Below, one piece after another: positions 55,290 to 63,674 of a DNA stretch of 64,000 bases. The position numbers and the translations under genes were made by a program. Position 1 is the first letter of the stretch; each line of letters begins with the position of its first letter. Source of the stretch: Belnapia rosea (GTDB lineage Bacteria; Pseudomonadota; Alphaproteobacteria; Acetobacterales; Acetobacteraceae); NCBI RefSeq assembly GCF_900101615.1, contig NZ_FMZX01000007.1, forward strand, positions 123,147-187,146, given 5' to 3'. The notes under the pieces are model-generated. The model made no database searches, had not been told where the DNA came from, and saw only the letters and a list, made by a program, of their open reading frames with translations.

Positions 55290-56764
55290 ACACCACGACG
55301 GACCTGCACGAGGTCGCCCGCGCCTTCCGCGCCTCCATGCCGGAGGAGGGTCACGTCACCGTCTTCCGCATCGACATGCTGGACCGCATCGGCATCCCGG
55401 TGGTGCAGGCCAACCTGATCGTGGCGAAGGAGCCGGCTACGACCGGCTATGGCTACGGCTTCGAGGCAATCGAGGCCGAGGTCGGCGCATTGGGCGAGCT
55501 CTGCGAGGAGGTGCATGTCGGTGCGTGGCTGAAGCGGGCTCCTCGCCTGCACGGTTCCCGCGCCGCGCTGGTGCGGGAGCGTGGCGAGACGGGTGTCGTT
55601 GATCCGCTGACGCTCTGCCTGCCGGCCGGCAGCCCCTATACGCCGGAGATGCCGCTCTCCTGGGTCGAGGCGCGGCGCTGGTCCACCGGCGAGCCGGTGC
55701 TGGTGCCATGCGACTGGGTAGCGGCCTATCCCTATCAGCTCGGCGAAACGCCCCGGCTCATCACCCCGATCACCAACGGCCTCGGCGCCGGCTTCGATCT
55801 GCCGCATGCCATCTCGCACGGGCTGATGGAGCTGCTGCAGCGGGACGGCAATGCCGTCACCTATCGCGCACTCGACCAGGGCGTCGTGGTGGAGGTTGAT
55901 ACACAGGATGAGCCCGAGGTTGCCGGGCTGCTTGAGCATCTCCGCTCGCTCGGCATCGACGTCATCGTGAAGCTCGCCTGCACCGATTTCGGCATCCCCA
56001 ACCTCTATGTCGTCGGCAATGACCGCGGCGCACCGACGGTGCCGGTGCAGGTCACCTCCTGCGGCGAGGCCTCGCATCCGGACCGGTCGCGCACGCTGCG
56101 CAAGGCGCTGCTGGAATTCTGCGGCTCCCGCTCGCGCAAGGCGGCGACGCATGGGCCGATCGACCTCGTCCGGGCCGCGTTGCCGCGCGACTATGTCGAC
56201 CGGCAGATCGGTGTCGCCATGCTGGAGGAGGAGGAAGGCCGTGCGCTGCAGGCAATGGCCGAATGGGTCGGCCAGGATGCGGGCGAGCTGCGCCGTCGCC
56301 TCGCCGGCAGCGTCTTCTCCGACCGACGCCGGGTGCGCCTGTCCGAGTTGCCGACCGTGCCGGCCCCGGCGGTGGCGGAGTCCGGCGCGCGGCTGCGGCT
56401 GCTGACCGAGCGGTTCGCAGCGGAGGGGCTGGAGCCGCTGGTTATCGACTGCTCGCCGGCCGGCAGCCCGGTGAAGGTGGTCAAGACCATCGTCCCTGGC
56501 CTCGAGAGCGAGACGATGAGCTACCACCGCATCGGCTGGCGCGGCGTGCGGCGGCTGCGTGGTCGCGGCGACCCGCTCCTGCTCGACGCCGCACGAGACG
56601 GTGCGCAGCGGGTCCGGCTGCGGCCGGAGGACGAGGCCCGGGCTGGCGGCCCCGCCTGGTTCGATGCGCGGCTGGCGGATGAGACGGTGGGGCGGCTCTA
56701 CCCGCTCTATCGCGAATGCGGGACCTTCTCGGCGCAGCTTTACCGCCGGCGGCAGGCAGCCTGA
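55286..56764 (+). CDS. YcaO-domain protein
   Basis: A 492-residue YcaO protein. YcaO enzymes use ATP to activate an amide backbone for azoline, amidine or thioamide formation. ATP-site motifs are recognisable: GYGYGFEAIEAEVGALGELC (53-72, equivalent to the SGKG-helix), NGLGAGFDLPHAISHGLMEL (164-183) with QRD at 185-187, and LRKALLEF with Glu277. Residue 185 is Gln where Glu is usual. The C-terminal 190 residues are less conserved. No precursor peptide gene is apparent nearby. It is embedded in a sugar/inositol operon, an unusual setting. Confidence 0.85.
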   Translation: MNTTTDLHEVARAFRASMPEEGHVTVFRIDMLDRIGIPVVQANLIVAKEPATTGYGYGFEAIEAEVGALGELCEEVHVGAWLKRAPRLHGSRAALVRERGETGVVDPLTLCLPAGSPYTPEMPLSWVEARRWSTGEPVLVPCDWVAAYPYQLGETPRLITPITNGLGAGFDLPHAISHGLMELLQRDGNAVTYRALDQGVVVEVDTQDEPEVAGLLEHLRSLGIDVIVKLACTDFGIPNLYVVGNDRGAPTVPVQVTSCGEASHPDRSRTLRKALLEFCGSRSRKAATHGPIDLVRAALPRDYVDRQIGVAMLEEEEGRALQAMAEWVGQDAGELRRRLAGSVFSDRRRVRLSELPTVPAPAVAESGARLRLLTERFAAEGLEPLVIDCSPAGSPVKVVKTIVPGLESETMSYHRIGWRGVRRLRGRGDPLLLDAARDGAQRVRLRPEDEARAGGPAWFDARLADETVGRLYPLYRECGTFSAQLYRRRQAA

Positions 56765-56766
56765 CC

Positions 56767-57609
56767 ATGGCGCTTCGTTTCGCCTACAACACCAATGGCG
56801 CCGCCAATCACCGGCTGGCGGATGCCATCTCCCTGATCTCTGACGCCGGGTACGACGGCATCGCCCTGACCCTCGATTTCCAGCATCTCGACCCGCTGGA
56901 GGATGGCTGGGTGGCACGCACGGAAGCCCTGGCGCGTGAGTTGCGTGCGCGGCGCCTCGGCTGCGTCATCGAGACCGGGGCGCGCTTCCTGCTCGATCCG
57001 CGACAGAAGCATGAGCCGACGCTGCTGACACCCAAGGCCGAGGGGCGGGCCCGCCGCGTTGCCTTCCTGCAGCGAGCAATCGATATCGGGAACATCCTGC
57101 AGGCCGAGGCGGTCTCCTTCTGGGCGGGCGTGCCGCAGCCGGGCGTCGACCGCGGCGAGGCCGGCGGCTGGCTGCTGGAGGGCCTGGCCCAGGTCGTGGA
57201 ATACGGCACCCGCCACGGCGTGACCGTGGCGCTGGAGCCCGAGCCGGGCATGTTGGTCGAGACGCTCGACGACTGGGCCAGGCTGCAGCCGCATCTGCCC
57301 GGCCTCACCCTTGCCCTGGATCTCGGCCATTGCCTGGTGACCCAGGAGCGGGAGCCGGCCGCTGCCGTGCGCGAATTCGCCGGGCATCTCGGCACCGTGG
57401 CGATCGAGGACATGCGCCGTGGCGACCACACCCACCTTCCCTTCGGCGAAGGCGACATGGACATCCCCGCCTGCCTCGACGCGCTGGAGGGAATCGGCTT
57501 CGACCGCCTCGTCTGCGTCGAGCTTTCGCGCGAGAGCCACCGGGCTGACCGGATGATCCCGCAGTCGCTCGACTGGCTGCGGCGATGCAGGGAGGAAAAA
57601 TCCCGATGA
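56767..57609 (+). CDS. sugar phosphate isomerase/epimerase (TIM barrel)
   Basis: A 280-residue AP-endonuclease-2-like TIM-barrel protein of the group including inosose isomerase/dehydratase and hexulose epimerases. Metal ligand positions are visible: Glu in VALEPEPGM, Asp-x-x-His in LALDLGHCL, and Glu in CVELSRES near the end. The ATG at 56767 follows the YcaO stop by two bases. In this setting an inositol ketone (inosose) or keto-sugar made by the Gfo/Idh enzyme is a plausible substrate. Confidence 0.85.
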   Translation: MALRFAYNTNGAANHRLADAISLISDAGYDGIALTLDFQHLDPLEDGWVARTEALARELRARRLGCVIETGARFLLDPRQKHEPTLLTPKAEGRARRVAFLQRAIDIGNILQAEAVSFWAGVPQPGVDRGEAGGWLLEGLAQVVEYGTRHGVTVALEPEPGMLVETLDDWARLQPHLPGLTLALDLGHCLVTQEREPAAAVREFAGHLGTVAIEDMRRGDHTHLPFGEGDMDIPACLDALEGIGFDRLVCVELSRESHRADRMIPQSLDWLRRCREEKSR

Positions 57610-58847
57610 GAATCCTGTTTTGCAGCCGCCGCTTCTTCCCGGCCATCAGCGGCATGAGCGTCTATGCGGTGAACCTGCTGCGCCAGCTTGTCGCTGGCGG
57701 GCATGACGTGACCATGATCAGCCAGTATCGGGGCGATCCTGCCGGCACGCGGGTCTATGGTGGTGGTCCGCCGCCCGAAGTTCCCGGCGTCACCGTGATC
57801 GGCCGCCAGTCCTTCGGCGAGGAGGCATTCGCGGAGCCGGGCGGTGCCGATTTCGAGCGGGACGTGGACGACATGGTCTCGGTCATCCTGGCCGAGCATC
57901 GCAAGAAGCCCTTCGACATCCTGCATGCGCAATACGGCTACCCGAATGGCTGGGCCGTGCTGCTGGCGGCGCGCGAGCTCGGCATCCCGACCGTTGTCTC
58001 CATCCAGGGCGGCGACGGCCACTGGGTCGGCTCCTGCTGCGAGACCCACCGGCTTGGCATGCTGAACGTGCTCAACCACGCGAATGCGCTGCTGATCGGC
58101 TGCGAGAGCTTCGCTCAGGAGGTGATCGAACGGCTCGGAGTGGCGCGGGAGCGCTTCACCATCGTTCCCGGCGCCGTGGATACCGAACGCTTCCACCCTG
58201 CCGCGGGCTTCATCCCCGGCAAGGTCCAGGACCCCATTCGCCTGCTCTACCACGGCCGCGTCGACCGGCGGAAAGGCTCGCTCGACATGATCGAGGCGCT
58301 GGCCCTGCTCCAGGCCGAGGGCGTGGGCTTCGCCGCCACCATCTCCGGCATCGGCCCCGACTATGACAGCTCGCGCGCATTGGCGGCCGAGCGCGGCGTC
58401 CCGGTCCGCTTCACCGGCTATGCCGATTACGATGCCGCCCCGGCCCTGTACCGCGAGGCCGATGTCTTCGTCAGCCCGACCTATGCCGAAGGTTTCAGCA
58501 ACACCATCCTCGAGGCGATGGCCAACGGCCTGCCCAGCGTCTCCTGCTATGCCGTGGGCGTCGTCGATTGCCTGCGCGACGGCGAGAACGGGCTGCTCGT
58601 GCAGCCGGGCGACATCCCCGCTCTGGCAGGGGCGCTGCGGCGCATCATTGAGGATGCGCCACTGCGCCAGCGGCTGGCCGCAACCGCGCTGGAGGAGTGC
58701 CGACGCACCTATTCCTGGGAAGCCGTGGGCCGGCAGATCATGGAAGTCTATGCCACGGTGTGTGGCCAGCAGCCCGATACCGGCTTCGATCCGGCTCTGC
58801 CGCGGGATCCCGCATGCCGGTTCCGCGCCGCGCCGCATTTGCTCTGA
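57606..58847 (+). CDS. GT4-family glycosyltransferase (MshA-like)
   Basis: A 413-residue GT-B retaining glycosyltransferase. The N-terminal acceptor domain starts RILFCSRRFFPAISGMSVYA. The donor-binding E-x7-E is seen in PTYAEGFSNTILEAMANGLP, and LLYHGRVDRRKGSLDMIEAL precedes it. The fold and order resemble MshA, which joins GlcNAc to inositol phosphate. With ino1 and a PIG-L gene alongside, a sugar-inositol product is likely. The ATG overlaps the previous stop (ATGA). Confidence 0.85.
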   Translation: MRILFCSRRFFPAISGMSVYAVNLLRQLVAGGHDVTMISQYRGDPAGTRVYGGGPPPEVPGVTVIGRQSFGEEAFAEPGGADFERDVDDMVSVILAEHRKKPFDILHAQYGYPNGWAVLLAARELGIPTVVSIQGGDGHWVGSCCETHRLGMLNVLNHANALLIGCESFAQEVIERLGVARERFTIVPGAVDTERFHPAAGFIPGKVQDPIRLLYHGRVDRRKGSLDMIEALALLQAEGVGFAATISGIGPDYDSSRALAAERGVPVRFTGYADYDAAPALYREADVFVSPTYAEGFSNTILEAMANGLPSVSCYAVGVVDCLRDGENGLLVQPGDIPALAGALRRIIEDAPLRQRLAATALEECRRTYSWEAVGRQIMEVYATVCGQQPDTGFDPALPRDPACRFRAAPHLL

Positions 58848-59584
58848 TGCCGCGCGCGCTCGCCCTCTCGCCACATCTCGACGATGCCGCCTTCTCCTGC
58901 GGCGGGACGCTGGCGAAGCTCGCTGGGGCAGGCTGGGACGTGACCGTCGCCACGGCATTCACCCGCTCGGTCCCGGACCCGCAGGGCTTCGCGCTGGACT
59001 GCCAGCTCGACAAGGGGCTGCCGCCGGAAGTGGACTACATGGCCATCCGCCGCGCCGAGGATGCGGAAGCTTGTGCCCGGCTCGGGGCCCGGCCGCTCTG
59101 GCTGGACCTCCCGGAAGCGCCGCATCGTGGCTATGCGGATGCGGCCGCCTTGTTCGGCCCGCCGCATGAGACGGATGCGATCCTGGCGCCGCTGTCCCGC
59201 GCGCTGGCAGCGCTGATGGCGGAGAGCCCCGACCTGCTGCTGGCGCCGCAGGCGGTTGGCGGCCATGTCGACCATGTCCGGCTGGTCGAGGCGATCCAGG
59301 CTGTGATGCCCGCCCGGATGCCGATGCTTTGGTGGACCGACTTTCCCTATGCGGCGCGGCCGCAGCACGAGACGGTGCGCCCCTTCGCCGCGGCAATGGA
59401 AGCCGGTCCGGAACGCGCCATCGTCGGCGACGCGGCGGCACGCTTCGCCGCTTGCGCCGCTTATGCGACGCAGCTCGGCTTCCAATTCGGCGGCGAGGAC
59501 GGGCTGCGGCATGCGCTGGATGCCACCGGACCGATCGAGCGCTTTCGGGAGAGGGGCGCGGTGCCGCCCCAGGTGGCGGCATGA
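58847..59584 (+). CDS. PIG-L family deacetylase
   Basis: A 245-residue zinc N-deacetylase of the GlcNAc-PI/MshB type. The metal motif is SPHLDDAAFSCGG (His10, Asp12, Asp13 region; Leu replaces the usual Pro), and the later ligand is in GGHVDHVRL. It would remove acetyl from a GlcNAc residue, freeing an amine. Its start shares one base with the preceding stop (TGATG) and its stop overlaps galE (ATGA). A longer in-frame reading upstream is rejected. Confidence 0.85.
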   Translation: MPRALALSPHLDDAAFSCGGTLAKLAGAGWDVTVATAFTRSVPDPQGFALDCQLDKGLPPEVDYMAIRRAEDAEACARLGARPLWLDLPEAPHRGYADAAALFGPPHETDAILAPLSRALAALMAESPDLLLAPQAVGGHVDHVRLVEAIQAVMPARMPMLWWTDFPYAARPQHETVRPFAAAMEAGPERAIVGDAAARFAACAAYATQLGFQFGGEDGLRHALDATGPIERFRERGAVPPQVAA

Positions 59585-60594
59585 CGGACGGCTCCACCAT
59601 CCTCGTCACCGGTGGTGCCGGCTATATCGGCAGCCATGTCGTCCTCGCCCTGCTCGATGCGGGCCTGCGGGTCGTCGTGCTCGACGACCTGTCGACCGGC
59701 TCCCCGGAGGCCGTACCGGCCGGCGTGCCGCTGGTGCGGGCGAGCACCGGCGATGCGGCGGCGCTGCGGGCTGCGATGCGGAGCCACGGCGTGGGCGCCG
59801 TCGTCCATATGGCAGGCTCCCTGATCGCGCCGGAAAGCGTCGTCGATCCTGTTCGCTACTGGCGGAACAACCTGTCCAACACCCTCATACTCGCAGAGGC
59901 CTGCGTCGCCGAGAGCGTCACGCGCCTGGTCTTCTCCTCTACCGCCGCCGTCTACGGTATCCCGGACCGGCTGCCGGTCGATGAGGATGCACCCTGCCGG
60001 CCGATCAACCCCTATGGTGCCTCGAAGCATGCGGCGGAGCAGCTGCTGCTGGCCATCTCGGCGGCGCATCGGCTCGATGTCGTTGCGCTGCGCTACTTCA
60101 ACGTGGCGGGCGCCGATCCGGCCGGCCGTGCCGGGCAGCGGAGCATGGGTGCGACGCATCTGATCAAGGTGGCCTGCGAGACCGCGCTCGGGCAGCGGCG
60201 TGAGGTGGCCATCTACGGAGAGGATTACGATACGCCGGACGGCACCGGCATTCGCGACTACATCCATGTTACAGACCTTGCCCGCGCCCATGTCGAGGCA
60301 CTGCGTCACCTTGCCATGGGCGGCGAGACCGTGGTGCTGAACTGCGGCTACGGCCGCGGCCATTCGGTCCGCGCCGTCCTCCGGGCGGTTGAGCGGGCCA
60401 CGGGGGTGACGCTCCCGGTTCGGGTGGCGCCCCGGCGTCCGGGCGACCCGCCTGCCGTTGTCGCGGCGGCGCAGCGCATCCGCAGCCTGCTCGCCTGGCG
60501 GCCGGCCTTCGATGATCTAGACGCCATCATCGCCGATGCCGTCAGCTGGGAGCGGCGCATGGCTGGTCAGACCCGGCGGCAGCTCTGGAGCTGA
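59581..60594 (+). CDS. galE: UDP-glucose 4-epimerase-type NAD(P)-dependent epimerase
   Basis: A 337-residue SDR extended protein. The NAD motif is VTGGAGYIGSH, and the catalytic Ser-Tyr-Lys set appears as SSTAAVYG and PYGASKHA. RYFNVAGADPAGR and GTGIRDYIHVTDLA are typical of GalE. It interconverts UDP-Glc and UDP-Gal, or the N-acetyl forms. Its place in the operon suggests it supplies the donor for one of the two glycosyltransferases. Confidence 0.9.
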   Translation: MTDGSTILVTGGAGYIGSHVVLALLDAGLRVVVLDDLSTGSPEAVPAGVPLVRASTGDAAALRAAMRSHGVGAVVHMAGSLIAPESVVDPVRYWRNNLSNTLILAEACVAESVTRLVFSSTAAVYGIPDRLPVDEDAPCRPINPYGASKHAAEQLLLAISAAHRLDVVALRYFNVAGADPAGRAGQRSMGATHLIKVACETALGQRREVAIYGEDYDTPDGTGIRDYIHVTDLARAHVEALRHLAMGGETVVLNCGYGRGHSVRAVLRAVERATGVTLPVRVAPRRPGDPPAVVAAAQRIRSLLAWRPAFDDLDAIIADAVSWERRMAGQTRRQLWS

Positions 60595-60647
60595 GCGCGG
60601 CCACGCTGGCGGGAGAACGGCACGCGCTGCGCCCGCGCCGCCGCCTG

Positions 60648-62273
60648 ATGGCAGCGCTGGTCGCCGGCATCGCGTCGGGGCTGGTCGCGCTGGGCTGGTA
60701 TGTGCTGTCGGCCGGCGGCTGGACGGTATGGGAAGGGCTGATGCTCGCCTGCCTCGCCGTGAGCGCGCCCTGGCTGGGGCTGACCGGAGCGACGGGGCTG
60801 ATCGGCTTTGCCATCCGCATGCGGGCATCGGATCCGCTCTCCGCCGTGCTGCCGGTGATGCGGCAGCCAGGCTGGCAGGATGCCGCCATCACAGCCCGCA
60901 CGGTCATCGCCGTCTGCGTCAGGTGCGAGGATATGCGGGCGGTCCTGCCGCCCTTGGGCCATCTCTTGGAAGAGCTGCGGCGCCCGGCGGCCCAGGCCGA
61001 TCGCTTCCGCCTCGCAATCCTGTCCGACACCCCTGATGGCGCGGCTGCCCTCGACGAGGCAGCGGCGGTTGCAAGCCTTGCGGCGGAGTTCCCGGCAGGG
61101 ACGGTCCGCTACCGGCGGAGGGCACAGAACAGCGGCTACAAGGCCGGCAACCTCATGGATTTCCTCGATCGGGATGCCGAGGACGATGTCTTGCTGCTGC
61201 TGGATGCGGATTCGGTCATGTCCGCGGTAGCGGTCACACGCCTCGTGCGACTGATGCAGGCCGACCGGCGCCTGGCGATCCTGCAACCGACCACCTGCGG
61301 CCATGGGGCGACGACCCGCTTCGCACGGTACTTTGGCCTGGGTCAGCGGCATGGCATGCGGATCTGGGCCACGGGCCAGGCTTGGTGGCAGGGGTCGGAG
61401 GGAGCGTTCTGGGGCCATAACGCCCTGATCCGCATCGCCCCGTTCCGCGCGCATGCCCGCCTTCCCGCCTTGCCGGGCGGCGAGCCGATCCTGAGCCATG
61501 ACCAGGTAGAGGCCGCCCTGCTGCACGCGGCCGGCTGGGCGGTGCGGGTCCTGCCGGACGATGCCGGCTCCTTCGAGCGGCATCCGCCAGACCTGGTGGC
61601 CTGTCTTGATCGCGACATCCGCTGGGCGCACGGGAATCTGCAATACCGCCACCTGCTGCGGCGCTCCGATCTCGGACGAGTGGGCCGGCTGCAGATGGTG
61701 CAGGCGATCCTCCACTATGTGCTGACGCCTTTCTGGTTCGCCCTGCTTCCCTTGGCGGCACTCAATGTGGCCACCGGCGGCAGCGAGGATACGCCCCGTA
61801 TCTGGCTGCTTGTCCTGCTGGCGGCCGGCTTTCTACTGCTCAACCTGACGAAGCTTGCTGGCCACGCGGAGGCCTTGCTGAGCCCGGGGCCAAGGGGGCC
61901 GTGCCTTCGCGAGATGTTGCGGGAGGTCGCCGTCTCGATAGCGGCCGATGCCATCATGGCTGCGGAGCGGACATGGATCATCCTGGCCTTCGCGGCAGGG
62001 ACGCCCGCTGGATGGGACCCGCAGCAGCGCGATGGCCGCAGGCTGCCTTGGGGCGTGACGGCGCGGCGGCTTCGCTTCAGCACGGCGATCGGCCTGGGAA
62101 GCGTGGCTTTGCTGTCATCCGGGGGGTTGTTTCCGGTGCTGGTCGCCGCGCCCGTCTGGGTGCCGCTGCTGCTTGCCGTGCCCATCGTGGTGCTGACAGG
62201 CGGTTCCGCCCACGACACCGCTGAGGACGTGCCGAGCAGGAGCTATGGAAGTTACCAGTCGCCGCACGAGTAG
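60648..62273 (+). CDS. OpgH-like family 2 membrane glycosyltransferase
   Basis: A 541-residue inner-membrane glycosyltransferase resembling OpgH/MdoH, the osmoregulated-glucan synthase. The catalytic core is clear: NSGYKAGNLMDFLDR, LLLLDADSVMS, ILQPTTCGHGA, GLGQRHGMRIWATGQAWW, ILSHDQVEA and RDIRWAHGN. It has about two N-terminal and several C-terminal membrane helices and is shorter than typical OpgH. No OpgG or OpgD gene is nearby. The start is uncertain, as no good ribosome site precedes the ATG and the frame is open upstream to near the galE end. Confidence 0.82.
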   Translation: MAALVAGIASGLVALGWYVLSAGGWTVWEGLMLACLAVSAPWLGLTGATGLIGFAIRMRASDPLSAVLPVMRQPGWQDAAITARTVIAVCVRCEDMRAVLPPLGHLLEELRRPAAQADRFRLAILSDTPDGAAALDEAAAVASLAAEFPAGTVRYRRRAQNSGYKAGNLMDFLDRDAEDDVLLLLDADSVMSAVAVTRLVRLMQADRRLAILQPTTCGHGATTRFARYFGLGQRHGMRIWATGQAWWQGSEGAFWGHNALIRIAPFRAHARLPALPGGEPILSHDQVEAALLHAAGWAVRVLPDDAGSFERHPPDLVACLDRDIRWAHGNLQYRHLLRRSDLGRVGRLQMVQAILHYVLTPFWFALLPLAALNVATGGSEDTPRIWLLVLLAAGFLLLNLTKLAGHAEALLSPGPRGPCLREMLREVAVSIAADAIMAAERTWIILAFAAGTPAGWDPQQRDGRRLPWGVTARRLRFSTAIGLGSVALLSSGGLFPVLVAAPVWVPLLLAVPIVVLTGGSAHDTAEDVPSRSYGSYQSPHE

Positions 62274-62350
62274 CCCGAGCCCGATCGGCGCCCCGAACCG
62301 GTTCCATGAGAAGGCGTTCCGGTTCCGTAGGCATGAGCAGGACGAAGCCG

Positions 62351-63616
62351 ATGCGTATCCTGGCCATTGGGCCGCGCGTGTATCTTGGCGACATCTACCT
62401 TGCCCTGATGCGCGAGGGGCATGCGGTGCGGGTGCATGCCGAAGACAGCCCCGAGGAGCGCGCCTTCGACGGCCTGATCGAGACCGTGCCCGACTGGCGT
62501 CAGGAGCTTGATTGGGTCGGTCGCGATGGCATTGTCCTGTTCGAGCGGGCTGATCGTGGCGGGATTGCCGATGCGCTCCGGCGCGATGGCTATCGGGTCA
62601 TCGGCGGGAGCGTCTTCGGCGACCGGTTGGAAAACGATCGGGCCTTCGGGCAGGCCGTGTTGCAGCGGCTCGGTCTGCCGGTGGCCAGCAACCGAGCTTT
62701 CGATAGCCCGGCCGAGGCCCTGGCGTGGCTGGCGCAGGCCCCCGGCCGCCAGGTGCTGAAATTCGATGACAGTCGCCTGCCGACCTTCGTAGGCGAGCAC
62801 CCGGCCGGGCTCGACGTCGCCTTCATGCTGCGGCGCGCCGGCCCCGGCCGGGTACTGCTGCAGGAGCGGCTTGATGGTGTCGAGATCGGTGTCGGCGCCT
62901 ATTTCGATGGGCGGCAATTCTTGCGTCCGGTTTGCATCGATTTCGAGCACAAGCGCTTCTTCCCCGGCGAGATGGGCGAGATGACCGGTGAGATGGGCAC
63001 GCTCGCCAGCTACGAGGGCGGAGAGCGGTTGTTCGAGGCGACGCTCGGGCGTGTCGCATCACTGCTCGCCGAGGCGGGCCATGTCGGCTACGTCAACCTC
63101 AATCTCATGGTGGATGAGCGCGGACCGCTGCCGCTCGAGTTCACGTGCCGGTTCGGCAATCCTGGCTTCGCCGTGTTGGCGGCGATGCAGCGTGATGGGT
63201 GGGGCGACCTGTTCCATCGCATGGCCCAAGGCAGCTTCCAGGGTTTCGAAACGGTGCCCGGTTGGTCGGTGGCCGTGGTGCTGACCGTCCCACCCTTTCC
63301 TGCGGTCGATCACCAGGCGACGCCAGCGGATGACGTACCAATCTTCTACCGCGAACCGCCCGACAGCGAAGCTTTGGGACACTACCATCCCGTCGATGTC
63401 CGCCGTGATCCAGAAGGCCAGCTCATGGTGCGTCGACGGTCGGGGCACGCCATGATCGTTACTGGCACGGGTATGACGGTGCAGGATGCCCAAGCGGCAG
63501 CCCAAGCCCGGGCCCGCAATGTCATTGCGCCCGAATTGCGCTGGCGGACGGACATCGGCGAGCGCTTCCTGAATGGCGAGGGCGACCGGCTACGTGCTTT
63601 GGGTTGGATCGGGTAG
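62351..63616 (+). CDS. ATP-grasp ligase, PurD-like
   Basis: A 421-residue protein with the layout of phosphoribosylamine-glycine ligase: N-terminal pre-ATP domain starting RILAIGPRVYLGD, ATP-grasp region with VLKFDDSRLPTF and LLQERLDGVEIGVGAYFDG, and the metal-binding LEFTCRFGNPGF. The family joins a carboxylate to an amine with ATP. A true PurD should have a GAR-synthase signature (E-x-N-x-R-x-GDPE), which differs here. It is the last gene of the cluster and may link an amino acid to the amine freed by the PIG-L enzyme. ATG at 62333 is an alternative. Confidence 0.8.
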   Translation: MRILAIGPRVYLGDIYLALMREGHAVRVHAEDSPEERAFDGLIETVPDWRQELDWVGRDGIVLFERADRGGIADALRRDGYRVIGGSVFGDRLENDRAFGQAVLQRLGLPVASNRAFDSPAEALAWLAQAPGRQVLKFDDSRLPTFVGEHPAGLDVAFMLRRAGPGRVLLQERLDGVEIGVGAYFDGRQFLRPVCIDFEHKRFFPGEMGEMTGEMGTLASYEGGERLFEATLGRVASLLAEAGHVGYVNLNLMVDERGPLPLEFTCRFGNPGFAVLAAMQRDGWGDLFHRMAQGSFQGFETVPGWSVAVVLTVPPFPAVDHQATPADDVPIFYREPPDSEALGHYHPVDVRRDPEGQLMVRRRSGHAMIVTGTGMTVQDAQAAAQARARNVIAPELRWRTDIGERFLNGEGDRLRALGWIG

Positions 63617-63674
63617 ATTCAGGCGCCAGCATGGGGCCCAGCGCATGCGACATCCTGTGTGCCTGGGCATGGAC

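Noticed and set aside
50188..63616. Assigning the cluster as mycothiol, bacillithiol, ebo or a standard aminoglycoside pathway
   Set aside because: MshC and MshD are missing, no BshC is seen, none of the Ebo set is clearly present, and there is no cyclitol aminotransferase. Only partial resemblance remains.
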